DNA from: Virgibacillus sp. SK37
Lineage (GTDB): Bacteria; Bacillota; Bacilli; Bacillales; Amphibacillaceae
DNA length: 64,000 nucleotides
Direction of reading: 5' to 3'
Assembly (NCBI RefSeq): GCF_000725285.1
Contig: NZ_CP007161.1
Coordinates: 1,907,911-1,971,910 of the forward strand
The notes beneath the pieces were generated by a model. That model ran no database searches, was not told the DNA's origin, and saw nothing but the letters and a program-made list of their open reading frames with translations. Both the position numbers and the translations under genes were made by a program. Positions 45,537 through 54,823 of this stretch are shown piece by piece (the first letter of the stretch is position 1; each line of letters starts with the position of its first letter).

Positions 45537-47076
45537 ATCGATACTAAAAGAAAACTTACAAAAATATTTTGGCTATTCTTCTTTTCGAACAGGTCAGGAA
45601 GAGATAATCTTGGATGTGATGAAAGGAAAGGATGTATTAGGCATTCTTCCTACGGGCTCAGGGAAGTCGATATGCTATCAGTTACCTGCAAAACTTCTGA
45701 AAGGAGTCACAATTGTAGTTTCTCCATTGATTTCACTAATGGTTGACCAAGTCCGGCAATTAAAGGCCTCTCATTTCAAGGAAGTAGCTGCAATAAATAG
45801 TTTTATTTCCAGAACGGAGAGAGACGAAATTTACAAAAATATTCATTACTATAAACTAGTATATGTTTCTCCAGAAATTTTACAGCAGGATAGATTGCAA
45901 AAGTTACTCAAAGAGCTTCACGTCAGTTTGTTTGTAATTGATGAAGCACATTGTATTTCTCAATGGGGGCATGAATTTCGTCCAGATTATCTTAGACTTG
46001 AAGCTACTATTCGATTGCTAAATAATCCACCCATATTAGCATTAACAGCTACAGCAACAATGGAGGTACAATCAGATATTGTAGAAACACTTGGAAGAAA
46101 AGAAATTGCGCGTCATGTACATCCTATGGATAAAGATAATATTACTTTTTGTGTTCAGCAACTAGTGAATGAAAATGACAAGTTACAGGTAATAACGACA
46201 TTACTTAATAGATATAGAATTCCTACCATTATTTATTTTTCCAGCAGAGAAGCTACAGAAAAGGTTTCCGAACAGTTGAAAAGTAATACGGAAGCTCGAA
46301 TTGCTTTTTACCATGGGGGAATGGACCAATATGATCGTGTTACAGTTCAACAACAGTTTATGAGTGATCAGTTGGACGTGATATGCTGTACAAGTGCCTT
46401 CGGGATGGGAATTAACAAAAGTAATATCCGGCTAATTATTCATTTTCATATGCCTCCAAATCTGGAAAGTTTTATTCAGGAAGTGGGGAGGGGCGGAAGG
46501 GATGGAGACACCTGTGTTAGTTTATTATTGTCATCACCTGGAGATGTTTTTATTCCACAATATATGATACAAGGGGAACTTCCTAACAATACCCAAATCG
46601 AATATACATTTCATCAACTTCAAAAATTAGTTGAAGCGAATCAATCCCTACCAAGCAGTACCATGGAAATAGAGAATTACTTCCAGTTAAGTGAAATTCA
46701 GTGGAGGTTTTTACTGTTTCAATTGGAAAAGAGAGGGATAATTAATAACAGGGCCATCTATCTTGACCCAGAGAAATGGAATACAGCTCAGAAAGAAATA
46801 ATAGAGCAGAAAAATCATAGGTCTGGCTTAAAAGAGAAAAACCTTACGGAAATTCTAAGATGGATAGAGGAAAAGGATTGCCTGAGAAAGAAACTATATA
46901 GTACGTTTCAAAACACTGTTAAACCACCTCTTTTTAAATGTTGCAGTAATTGTGACTTTCAATGGTCTCAATGGACTCCTTCACAAACTAATGTAACAAA
47001 AAATTCTTTTGATGATACGTGGGAGGTAAAATTAAGAAAACTACTTTTGTTTGGTACAACCGATGAAGCAAAGTGA
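45526..47076 (+). CDS. recQ: ATP-dependent DNA helicase RecQ (YpbC)
   Basis: About 516 residues. Start taken at GTG 45526, with AGGTGA before it; GTG 45517 is also in frame. Walker A is LPTGSGKSICYQ, the DEAH box VIDEAHCISQWGHEFRPDY, motif V/VI SAFGMGINKSNIR and QEVGRGGRDG. A zinc-binding Cys set (C...CC..C) near the C-terminus marks the RQC region; no HRDC domain follows, as in the short Bacillus form. It acts in replication-fork repair. Confidence 0.92.
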   Translation: MINKSILKENLQKYFGYSSFRTGQEEIILDVMKGKDVLGILPTGSGKSICYQLPAKLLKGVTIVVSPLISLMVDQVRQLKASHFKEVAAINSFISRTERDEIYKNIHYYKLVYVSPEILQQDRLQKLLKELHVSLFVIDEAHCISQWGHEFRPDYLRLEATIRLLNNPPILALTATATMEVQSDIVETLGRKEIARHVHPMDKDNITFCVQQLVNENDKLQVITTLLNRYRIPTIIYFSSREATEKVSEQLKSNTEARIAFYHGGMDQYDRVTVQQQFMSDQLDVICCTSAFGMGINKSNIRLIIHFHMPPNLESFIQEVGRGGRDGDTCVSLLLSSPGDVFIPQYMIQGELPNNTQIEYTFHQLQKLVEANQSLPSSTMEIENYFQLSEIQWRFLLFQLEKRGIINNRAIYLDPEKWNTAQKEIIEQKNHRSGLKEKNLTEILRWIEEKDCLRKKLYSTFQNTVKPPLFKCCSNCDFQWSQWTPSQTNVTKNSFDDTWEVKLRKLLLFGTTDEAK

Positions 47077-47641
47077 AATAATGAAGCGGTTAACTGATAA
47101 GGAGTTAAGGCAACAGGTAGTATTAACACAGATTCTGCTTCTAATCGGAAGTTATATTTTAAGTGTATTCTTATTTGAGCAACCATTGAAGTGGATTAAC
47201 CTTTTCCAGTTAGATCTTAAAGAAATTTTTTTGTTTGGTATTGGAACAGCTTTAATTATTTTGTTGATGGACTTAATCATTATGTTAATTTTCCCCATTG
47301 AATATTATGATGATGGAGGAATTAATAAGCGTTTATTTCGGAACATAACTTTTCCTTCTTTATTGCTAATTACCTTATTTGTTGCTATTGCTGAAGAGAT
47401 GTTATTTAGGGGCGTAATACAAAGTTCTTTCGGGTATATAGTTGCAAGTACAACTTTTGCGTTGGTACATATTCGTTATTTGAAGAAACCAGTTTTGTTG
47501 CTCTCTGTTTTGTTTGTCAGTTTTTTTATAGGTTACATATTTGAGCTAACTGGAAATCTAGCTGTAACAATCACGGCTCATTTCATTATAGACTTCGTAC
47601 TTGCGTTATTCATCCGCTTAAAAAAGAGGTGTAAACATTGA
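47063..47641 (+). CDS. ypbD: CPBP family intramembrane metalloprotease (YpbD)
   Basis: About 192 residues with several membrane helices. The Abi/CPBP motifs are AEEMLFRGVIQ (Glu pair plus Arg), LVHIRY (His) and TAHFIIDFV (second His). Function of the B. subtilis homologue is unknown; relatives process prenylated proteins or bacteriocin-immunity substrates. Starts inside the recQ end; ATG 47063 is chosen for the conserved-looking MKQSEIMKRLTD, though the frame is open from 47051. Confidence 0.8.
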   Translation: MKQSEIMKRLTDKELRQQVVLTQILLLIGSYILSVFLFEQPLKWINLFQLDLKEIFLFGIGTALIILLMDLIIMLIFPIEYYDDGGINKRLFRNITFPSLLLITLFVAIAEEMLFRGVIQSSFGYIVASTTFALVHIRYLKKPVLLLSVLFVSFFIGYIFELTGNLAVTITAHFIIDFVLALFIRLKKRCKH

Positions 47642-47904
47642 ATTCTAATCAATCTAAAGATCAAGCAACTGAACTAAGAAAATTGGTTACAGATGATGAA
47701 AATAGCATAGGCGTAGCAGAAGAAGAAAACGCTGAGGATTCTGAAACTACGAAAATAGATTTATTAAATTTACCCCCCCGAAAACAGGTACATACGTCAA
47801 AAAAATCAACTAGGGTCAAAATCAGCAAAGCACTAATCCGATTTATCATTGTATTTCTTGCTCTGACTTTTCTTGTCCTGATAGCATATTACCTGTGGTA
47901 TTGA
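47638..47904 (+). CDS. Small single-pass membrane protein at the ypbE position
   Basis: An 88-residue protein with a TTG start behind AAGAGGTG. Residues 1-60 are charged and probably disordered; one hydrophobic helix at 66-86 ends at the C-terminus with WY. B. subtilis has YpbE here, with a similar cytosolic head and helix plus an outer LysM domain; this protein stops after the helix. It overlaps ypbD by four bases. I cannot assign a function. Confidence 0.65.
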   Translation: MNSNQSKDQATELRKLVTDDENSIGVAEEENAEDSETTKIDLLNLPPRKQVHTSKKSTRVKISKALIRFIIVFLALTFLVLIAYYLWY

Positions 47905-47949
47905 TCTAAACTATATAACATACTGGTGATATGGATAGGAGGAAAGGTA

Positions 47950-48717
47950 TTGATATACATAGCTACCCTGTTTGCTCTTGGTGCTATACTTATTTGTTAT
48001 ATGTTATTTTTGGCACACCATGATCATGTACGATATCAGACAATAAAAGATGAAAGGCTACCTGCTAACTTTAATGGCTTTAAAATTTTCTTTATTTCTG
48101 ATATACATAGAAGATCGATAAGAACAACAACACTGCAAACCATATCAAGCCAAATTAATATTATCGTTATTGGAGGGGATTTAACTGAAAAAGGGGTTCC
48201 ACTAAATAGAGTTAGAAATAACATTAGAAAATTAAAAAACATGCACGCACCCATCTACTTTATTTGGGGAAACAATGATTATGAAGCCTCTCCTGAAAAA
48301 ATAAAACGTATTCTTGAACAAGAAGATGTCCATATTCTGTTAAATACAAATAAGGATTTAAGAAGAGGAGATCAGATTATTAGCTTATTAGGAATAGATT
48401 GTTGTAAATATGGAAATGTCAACGTGGAGTTACCTATGAATGAATCCAAAGGCGTTTATAAACTACTTATTACGCATGATCCAAGCACTTACATGGGGTT
48501 AGACAATAAGGAAAAAGATATGATACATATTGTTCTAGCTGGACATACACATGGTGGGCAAATACGCATTTTTGGCAAAGGGCCATATGAAAGAGGTAAG
48601 CTTAGTAAGATCAGAGATACGAATGTATTAATTAGTGAGGGATATGGTTATACTACTTTGCCTTTTCGTCTAGGAACAAATGCAGAGTGCCATATTATTC
48701 AATTGGAGAGAAATTAA
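47950..48717 (+). CDS. ypbG: Membrane-anchored calcineurin-like phosphoesterase (YpbG)
   Basis: About 255 residues from a TTG at 47950 that has AGGAGG eight bases upstream (the frame is open from 47926). One N-terminal helix (residues 3-22) anchors a metallophosphatase domain with FISDIHRRS, VIGGDLTEKG, WGNNDYE and LAGHTHGGQIR, all five classical metal motifs. Substrate unknown; relatives cleave UDP-diacylglucosamine or phosphoproteins. Confidence 0.85.
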   Translation: MIYIATLFALGAILICYMLFLAHHDHVRYQTIKDERLPANFNGFKIFFISDIHRRSIRTTTLQTISSQINIIVIGGDLTEKGVPLNRVRNNIRKLKNMHAPIYFIWGNNDYEASPEKIKRILEQEDVHILLNTNKDLRRGDQIISLLGIDCCKYGNVNVELPMNESKGVYKLLITHDPSTYMGLDNKEKDMIHIVLAGHTHGGQIRIFGKGPYERGKLSKIRDTNVLISEGYGYTTLPFRLGTNAECHIIQLERN

Positions 48718-48855
48718 TGCTAATCTAAAGCAGTTGTCATGTTCAACAATCTTAAAATTTGCATATAGTATATAAAGGATCAAATTAGCGCTGTATTTTA
48801 CAGCATATAAAAATGATAAAGATTCTGTATAATGCAATACAAAGGAGGATACTGT

Positions 48856-49449
48856 ATGCGCATTGAAAGAATGTCTGATGATCAATTTACGATTTTCTTA
48901 ACGTTCGATGATTTGATCGAACGTGGTTTTACAAAAGAAGATTTATGGCATGATGCATCAAGTGTCCGGACGCTTTTTAGTGATATGATGTATGAAGCCA
49001 GTTCAGAACTTGGCTTTGAATTGGAAGGAATGCTACTTGTACAAGTACAATTAATGCAAGCACAGGGAATGCATGTGATTGTTACACAGAAAGAAGAGAT
49101 GGAATATGATGAGGATTTTATTGAAATGAAAGTCACTCTTGATGAGAGCAATGAATTAATTTTCTCATTTAACGATTTTGAAGATATTATTCAAGTATGT
49201 TCCTATTTATCTCCATTAGGCGTTAATGGTGGAGAGATATACTATATGAGCAATTCATACTATGTAATGTTAAATGAGAATGATTTAAATGATCAACATA
49301 AAGAGGATATCATTGCTATTATGTCAGAATATGCTTTTCCTAGTATTATTACGTCCGTACGCTTAAAAGAATATGGAAAAATAATATTCTCTTCACAAGC
49401 TGTTCAACAGGTCGTTCATTATTTTTATAAGAATCAGGATGATAAGTAA
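48856..49449 (+). CDS. mecA: Adaptor protein MecA / YpbH family
   Basis: About 197 residues from ATG 48856, with AAAGGAGG ideally placed before it. MRIERMSDDQFTIFLTFDDLIERGF is the MecA N-terminal signature; an acidic middle (EEMEYDEDF) leads to a C-terminal ClpC-binding domain. MecA targets ComK and others to ClpCP. B. subtilis has two paralogues, and this position is that of YpbH (MecB), so the gene could be either function. AT-rich upstream gap without clear promoter. Confidence 0.88.
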   Translation: MRIERMSDDQFTIFLTFDDLIERGFTKEDLWHDASSVRTLFSDMMYEASSELGFELEGMLLVQVQLMQAQGMHVIVTQKEEMEYDEDFIEMKVTLDESNELIFSFNDFEDIIQVCSYLSPLGVNGGEIYYMSNSYYVMLNENDLNDQHKEDIIAIMSEYAFPSIITSVRLKEYGKIIFSSQAVQQVVHYFYKNQDDK

Positions 49450-49582
49450 TATGATATGTGAATTGTTTATCTCCACTAAATAAAAATTGATAAATTTTAA
49501 CTAACTATTCCGCAGTACCAGGAATAGAAACACTACTTATAGAATCAAAAATAAAATAATTATATAAAATCATTTTATTTTA

Positions 49583-49610
49583 TTGCATAATTATGATGAA
49601 AGTGTATACT
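49583..49610 (+). promoter_or_regulatory. Candidate sigma-A promoter of gudB
   Basis: TTGCAT (49583-49588), 16-bp spacer and TATACT (49605-49610), 56 bases before the gudB ATG. No catabolite-responsive element or RocR site was recognised. Confidence 0.5.
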
Positions 49611-49666
49611 AATCTCTGAGTACAGCTATTTATAAAATATTTATAGATATTCTAGGAGGTAAATTA

Positions 49667-50944
49667 ATGGTAGCCGATAAAGCAGCAGATTCTACCAAGG
49701 GAAATAATAAAATGGATGTATTAAGTTCAACACGAACTGTTGTTAAAACAGCATTGGAAAAACTGGGTTACCCAGATGAGGTTTTTGAACTACTTAAAGA
49801 ACCAATCCGCATGATGACTGTAAGAATTCCAGTACGTATGGATGACGGATCAATTAAAATATTCACAGGATATCGTGCACAGCATAATGATGCTGTCGGG
49901 CCGACAAAGGGAGGCGTGAGATTCCATCCGGATGTAACTGAGAAAGAAGTTAAAGCGCTCTCAATCTGGATGAGTCTTAAAGCTGGTATTGTTGACCTGC
50001 CTTATGGTGGCGGGAAAGGCGGTATCATTTGCGACCCCCGTGAAATGTCATTCCGTGAACTTGAAGGTCTAAGTAGAGGTTATGTTCGTGCTATAAGTCA
50101 AATTGTGGGGCCAACCAAAGATATTCCTGCACCGGATGTTTTTACAAACTCACAAATCATGGCATGGATGATGGATGAATACAGTCGCATTGATGAATTT
50201 AATAGTCCAGGTTTTATTACAGGAAAACCGATTGTACTCGGTGGTTCCCATGGAAGAGAATCTGCAACTGCAAAAGGTGTTACAATTTGCATTAATGAAG
50301 CTGCTAAGAAAAAGGGCATTGATGTCAAAGGAGCAAGAGTTGTAGTGCAAGGATTTGGTAATGCTGGTAGCTTCTTATCTAAGTTTTTACACGATGCAGG
50401 TGCAAAGATCGTAGGTATTTCCGACGCTTATGGTGCCTTGCATGATCCGGAAGGACTGGATATTGATTATCTACTTGACAGAAGAGATAGTTTTGGTACT
50501 GTAACAAAGCTTTTCAATAATACAATCTCAAATAAAGAGTTGTTAGAGCTAGATTGTGATATATTAGTTCCCGCTGCAGTTGAAAATCAAATTACAGAGG
50601 AAAACGCACATAATATCAAAGCTAGCATTGTTGTAGAAGCTGCAAACGGGCCGACAACAATTGAAGGCACAAAGATTTTAACGGATAGAGGCATTTTACT
50701 TGTTCCGGATGTGCTGGCCTCCGCTGGTGGTGTAACAGTCTCTTATTTTGAGTGGGTTCAGAATAACCAGGGCTATTATTGGTCTGAAGAAGAGATTGAA
50801 GAAAAACTTCATGAAATTATGATTAAAGGATTTAATTCCATTTATAATGTAGCTGAAACTAGACGTGTAGATATGCGCTTGGCAGCCTACATGGTTGGGG
50901 TCAGAAAAATGGCAGAGGCATCCAGGTTCCGCGGCTGGGTATAA
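49667..50944 (+). CDS. gudB: NAD-specific glutamate dehydrogenase (GudB/RocG)
   Basis: A 425-residue hexameric enzyme that converts glutamate to 2-oxoglutarate and ammonia. LPYGGGKGGIICDPR has the catalytic Lys, GPTKDIPAPDVFTN the catalytic Asp, and VVQGFGNAGSF the NAD-binding loop. Place next to mecA and ypdA fits gudB. No small duplication of the cryptic lab-strain type is evident in the active-site segment. A terminator follows. Confidence 0.93.
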   Translation: MVADKAADSTKGNNKMDVLSSTRTVVKTALEKLGYPDEVFELLKEPIRMMTVRIPVRMDDGSIKIFTGYRAQHNDAVGPTKGGVRFHPDVTEKEVKALSIWMSLKAGIVDLPYGGGKGGIICDPREMSFRELEGLSRGYVRAISQIVGPTKDIPAPDVFTNSQIMAWMMDEYSRIDEFNSPGFITGKPIVLGGSHGRESATAKGVTICINEAAKKKGIDVKGARVVVQGFGNAGSFLSKFLHDAGAKIVGISDAYGALHDPEGLDIDYLLDRRDSFGTVTKLFNNTISNKELLELDCDILVPAAVENQITEENAHNIKASIVVEAANGPTTIEGTKILTDRGILLVPDVLASAGGVTVSYFEWVQNNQGYYWSEEEIEEKLHEIMIKGFNSIYNVAETRRVDMRLAAYMVGVRKMAEASRFRGWV

Positions 50945-50960
50945 AACAAATTATATGACG

Positions 50961-50999
50961 AAAAAACTCTTATCATGTATAGTTGGGTAAGAGTTTTTT
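50961..50999 (+). terminator. Intrinsic terminator of gudB
   Basis: AAAAAACTCTTA / TAAGAGTTTTTT, a 12-bp stem with a 15-base loop and T run. Confidence 0.85.
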
Positions 51000-51041
51000 C
51001 CATTAAATAAGTTATCGTTTAACCAAAGGAAGTGCTTAGAA

Positions 51042-52022
51042 TTGAATAGAGAAAAGGTAATTATTATTGGTGGTGGACCTTGTGGAATGTCCTGTGCGAT
51101 AGAATTACAAAGAAGAGGTATAAAACCACTCATCATTGAAAAAGAAAATATTGTAAATACGATCTATAATTTCCCAACCCATCAAACCTTCTTTAGTTCT
51201 AGCGAAAAGTTGGAAATTGGTGGGATTCCATTTATTACTGAGAAACAAAAACCTGTACGAAATCAAGCTTTAGCCTATTATAGAACAGTAGCAGAAAGAG
51301 AAAATCTTCGAATCCATTCATTTGAAAAAGTGGTGTCTATAAGTAAAAAGAATGAGTTGTTTGAAGTTAATACATCATATAAAGCTGGGGGAGAAAATAA
51401 TTATCTCGCTGACCATGTAATTATAGCTTCTGGTTATTATGATCAGCCCAATTATATGGGAATACCTGGTGAGGATAAGACAAAGGTAATGCATTATTTC
51501 AAAGAGGCCCACCCATACTTTGATACAAACGTCTTAGTAATAGGTGGAAAAAACTCCGCAGTGGATGCAACTCTGGAGCTTCATAAAGCAGGGGCTCACG
51601 TTACTGTATTATACCGAGGAAGTGAATATTCGAAGAGTATAAAACCTTGGATTCTTCCAGAATTTGATTCTTTGGTCAGAAACAAAAAGATAAATATGTG
51701 TTTTAATGCATGTGTAACGGAGATTACAGAAGAAAAGGTCCATTATTCTGTAAATGACAGGGAGTATTCAATTGAAAATGATTATGTGTTTGCAATGACT
51801 GGCTATCATCCTGATCTTTCTTTCTTAAGACAGGCTGGTGTTGGAATCAACGAAAGCAATGGTCGTCCTAATTATAATGAAAATACGTATGAGACGAATA
51901 TTCCTGGCATCTATATTGCCGGGGTAGTTGCCTCCGGTTATAACAACAATGAGATTTTTATTGAAAACGGTCGCTTTCATGGAGAGGAAATAGCAAATCA
52001 TATTTCTTTAAACTATAGATAA
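51042..52022 (+). CDS. ypdA: Bacillithiol-disulfide reductase YpdA (Bdr)
   Basis: A 326-residue FAD/NADPH oxidoreductase. N-terminal VIIIGGGPCGMSCAIELQRRG binds FAD and carries the Cys beside the glycine loop; VLVIGGKNSAVDATLELHKAG binds NADPH; GIYIAGVVASGYNNNEIFIENGR at the end is characteristic. It recycles oxidised bacillithiol. The start is TTG with AAAGGAAG upstream. Convergent with ansA across a strong terminator. Confidence 0.92.
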   Translation: MNREKVIIIGGGPCGMSCAIELQRRGIKPLIIEKENIVNTIYNFPTHQTFFSSSEKLEIGGIPFITEKQKPVRNQALAYYRTVAERENLRIHSFEKVVSISKKNELFEVNTSYKAGGENNYLADHVIIASGYYDQPNYMGIPGEDKTKVMHYFKEAHPYFDTNVLVIGGKNSAVDATLELHKAGAHVTVLYRGSEYSKSIKPWILPEFDSLVRNKKINMCFNACVTEITEEKVHYSVNDREYSIENDYVFAMTGYHPDLSFLRQAGVGINESNGRPNYNENTYETNIPGIYIAGVVASGYNNNEIFIENGRFHGEEIANHISLNYR

Positions 52023-52032
52023 CACAGCAATA

Positions 52033-52072
52033 AAAAACTTGTAGAAAATCCAACGACTTTCTACAAGTTTTT
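52033..52072. terminator. Terminator between convergent ypdA and ansA
   Basis: AAAAACTTGTAGAAA / TTTCTACAAGTTTTT, a perfect 15-bp stem with a 10-base loop. A/T flanks allow use in both directions. Confidence 0.88.
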
Positions 52073-52078
52073 ATTGAA

Positions 52079-53050
52079 TTAGAATTCACGTTCAAACATC
52101 ATTTGAAGTGAGTGAAGGTTATATTCTTTTTGCAGTGCAATAAGTAATTTTAATCTTGCTTTAGGACCTGTTAGGCCATTCGCAAAAATAACTCCCATTT
52201 CTTTCAATTGCTTTCCTCCAGCCTCATACCCATAGGTTGGCTGCACGATCCCCTGATAACATCTTGAAACAAGGATAACTGGAATTTGTTTATGAATTAG
52301 CTTGCGTAATGGCTCTATTGTTTCTTTAGGTAAATTTCCTTGCCCTAAAGCTTCAATTACCAGGCCCTCTGGTTCTGCTTGTATGATTGCTTCCAATAAG
52401 GATAAGTCCATACCTGCATAAGCTTTTAATAAAAATACTTTTTTATCTATTTTATCTACAGGATACGAATAATGTGCAATTGGTTTATGATGAAATATAA
52501 TTGCATCCTTGGTTATAATTCCTAAAGGTCCATATTGTGGGCTCTGGAATGTTGCAACATTACTTGTTGAGGTCTTTGTGACATTTTTTGCCGTGTGGAT
52601 TTCATCGTTCATCACAACAAGAACGCCCTTATTCTGTGCATGCTCTTCAACGGCCACTCTTATTGAACTAATTAAATTGTATAAAGCATCTGATCCTATT
52701 TCATTACTAGATCGCATGGCACCTGTTAATATGACTGGCTTGGAGGGTTGAAGTACTAAATCAAGGAAATAAGCTGTTTCTTCCAATGTATCTGTACCAT
52801 GAGTTACCACGATTCCATCATAATCAGGTAATTTGTTCTTTATTTCTTCAGATAGCTTTAACATGTGCACAGGTGTAATATGAGGGGAGGGCAACGAAAA
52901 TATTACCATCTCTTCCGTTTGTGCATATTTTCTAAAGTGATAGGATAGGTCCGTCAAAGGGTGCGTATTTGCTTCCGTAACTTCTCCTGTTTCTTTGTTC
53001 TCCAACATAGATATTGTTCCACCAGTATGTATTAATAGTATTTTTCTCAT
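52079..53050 (-). CDS. ansA: L-asparaginase, type I
   Basis: A 323-residue cytosolic asparaginase from the ATG at 53050, which has AGGTGA before it; the frame is open to 53086 but without a better start. Catalytic motifs are IHTGGTISM (Thr nucleophile) and THGTDTLEETA (second Thr and Asp), with TGAMRSSNEIGSD. No signal peptide. It releases aspartate and ammonia. Divergent from prsW. Confidence 0.93.
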   Translation of the reverse strand: MRKILLIHTGGTISMLENKETGEVTEANTHPLTDLSYHFRKYAQTEEMVIFSLPSPHITPVHMLKLSEEIKNKLPDYDGIVVTHGTDTLEETAYFLDLVLQPSKPVILTGAMRSSNEIGSDALYNLISSIRVAVEEHAQNKGVLVVMNDEIHTAKNVTKTSTSNVATFQSPQYGPLGIITKDAIIFHHKPIAHYSYPVDKIDKKVFLLKAYAGMDLSLLEAIIQAEPEGLVIEALGQGNLPKETIEPLRKLIHKQIPVILVSRCYQGIVQPTYGYEAGGKQLKEMGVIFANGLTGPKARLKLLIALQKEYNLHSLQMMFEREF

Positions 53051-53137
53051 ATATTCACCTACTTTGAAATTTGTTATTCCCAACAAGTTAACTTAATGAT
53101 AGGATGATGTTATCGGGTTTGAAAAGAGGTTATGGTT

Positions 53138-53815
53138 ATGTTTGCTGTTTTCTCTGCCGGGGTAGCTCCTGCGTTGGCATTAATGTCCTTTTTTTACTTA
53201 AAAGATCGTTTCGCAGAGCCAATGGGTTTGATAATAAGAACCTTCATCCTTGGCGCATTACTTGTATTTCCAATCATGTTTATACAACACATACTTAGCA
53301 CGGAGGGAATTAGCACTGATCCTTTTCTTCAGTCTTTTTTTGCTGTTGCGTTAATAGAAGAATTTTTCAAATGGTTTATTATCATGTATACCATTTACCA
53401 TCATTCGGAATTTGATGCTCACTATGATGGAATTGTATACGCAGTAGCGGTTAGTTTAGGATTTGCGACAGTTGAAAATATATTGTTTTTGCTAACTAAT
53501 GGAATAGGGTATGCAGTTAGCAGGGCTTTGTTCCCAGTATCATCCCATGCTTTGTTTGGAGTGATCATGGGTTATTATTTTGGTAAAGCTAAGGTTCACA
53601 CTACGAATAAAAAAAGAAATATTTTATTTGCATTTCTAATTCCATTTCTTTTGCACGGACTATATAACTATATATTAAAAACAATAGCAAGTGACTGGCT
53701 GTTACTTCTTATCCCTTTTATGATAGCATTGTGGGTTATTGGAATGCGTCGTGTTAAGTCTGCAAACGCCTCTATATCCCATACTATCTTGCATACCAAG
53801 AAACAACAAGTGTAA
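53138..53815 (+). CDS. prsW: Intramembrane protease PrsW
   Basis: A 225-residue polytopic membrane protein. The catalytic EExxK signature is in ALIEEFFKWF, and conserved His residues appear in the later helices (SSHALFGVIMGY, LLHGLYNY). ATG 53138 has AGAGG eight bases upstream; an ATG at 53132 is too close to it. In B. subtilis PrsW cuts the anti-sigma factor RsiW; no sigW/rsiW pair lies in this window. Confidence 0.93.
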   Translation: MFAVFSAGVAPALALMSFFYLKDRFAEPMGLIIRTFILGALLVFPIMFIQHILSTEGISTDPFLQSFFAVALIEEFFKWFIIMYTIYHHSEFDAHYDGIVYAVAVSLGFATVENILFLLTNGIGYAVSRALFPVSSHALFGVIMGYYFGKAKVHTTNKKRNILFAFLIPFLLHGLYNYILKTIASDWLLLLIPFMIALWVIGMRRVKSANASISHTILHTKKQQV

Positions 53816-53850
53816 AATCCTTCGTATTGAAAATACAAAGGATTTTTTTT
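53814..53850 (+). terminator. Intrinsic terminator of prsW
   Basis: An AAATCCTT / AAGGATTT stem with an inner GTATT / AATAC pair and a T8 run, overlapping the prsW stop. Confidence 0.8.
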
Positions 53851-53993
53851 ATAGGAAATTATGGACTACGTACCTATGCTTCTGTTCTATTCAAAGCTTG
53901 TTTTGGTAGTGTTTTGATTCTTGATGAATAAAATGAAAGCTTTACTCAAAAAATAGCTTTTATAATACAAGGTTTTCATCAGGAGGAAAAAAC

Positions 53994-54812
53994 ATGGTAT
54001 ATAAAAAACTTTCCCCAATATTTTTGTTAATAGTCTTGATGTTTATAGGTGGTGTAGCAATCCAGCCTGCAAAAACAACAGATGCCTTCAGTTCTCAGGT
54101 TATTCAGCAGGGAGCAGTTGGGGATGATGTAATTGAATTGCAAGCAAGATTACAATATTTAGGTTTTTATAACGGAAAAATTGATGGTGTTTTTGGTTGG
54201 GGTACCTACTGGGCACTTAGAAATTTCCAATATGAGTTTGGAATGGAAATAGACGGTCTAGCCGGACAAACTACCAAGCAAAAACTCGCTAAAGCAAGTG
54301 AATACGATGAGAAATATGTAAAAAGCCAAGTTGACCAAGGGAAAAAATTCACACATTATGGCGGGGTTGATAAAGAGAAACAATCTGCACCTCAAAAAAA
54401 TAAGGATGATAAACCAGCGAACACTGCCAATACAGCAGTTAATGTGCCTCAGGGATATTCTCAAAACGATATTCAATTAATGGCGAATGCTGTGTATGGA
54501 GAATCAAGGGGTGAACCATATGTAGGTCAAGTTGCTGTAGCTGCAGTAATATTAAATCGAATAGAGAGTCCTACTTTTCCTAATACTGCTTCCGGTGTAA
54601 TTTTTGAACCTAGAGCATTTACAGCGGTTGCTGATGGGCAAATTTGGCTGACTCCAAATGAGACGGCAAGACAGGCAGTTTTAGATGCTATAAATGGATG
54701 GGACCCTACTGGAAGTGCTCAATATTATTTCAATCCGGATACAGCTACTTCTGCATGGATATGGTCTCGGCCACAAATTAAGAAAATTGGAAAACATATA
54801 TTCTGTAAATAG
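53994..54812 (+). CDS. sleB: Spore cortex-lytic enzyme SleB
   Basis: A 272-residue exported lytic transglycosylase. Signal peptide to about residue 31; peptidoglycan-binding domain 35-100 (VIELQARLQYLGFYNGKIDG); linker rich in Lys, Asn and Pro; catalytic Hydrolase_2 domain from 160 with the active Glu in YGESRGEPY. It breaks the cortex at germination. ypeB follows after 11 bases; the two are needed together. Confidence 0.95.
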   Translation: MVYKKLSPIFLLIVLMFIGGVAIQPAKTTDAFSSQVIQQGAVGDDVIELQARLQYLGFYNGKIDGVFGWGTYWALRNFQYEFGMEIDGLAGQTTKQKLAKASEYDEKYVKSQVDQGKKFTHYGGVDKEKQSAPQKNKDDKPANTANTAVNVPQGYSQNDIQLMANAVYGESRGEPYVGQVAVAAVILNRIESPTFPNTASGVIFEPRAFTAVADGQIWLTPNETARQAVLDAINGWDPTGSAQYYFNPDTATSAWIWSRPQIKKIGKHIFCK

Positions 54813-54823
54813 AAAGGTGTGAT

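Noticed and set aside
53925-53954. Possible sigma-G promoter before sleB (TGAATA with an A-rich -10)
   Set aside because: The -35 fits, but no CATnnTA element lies at the right distance.
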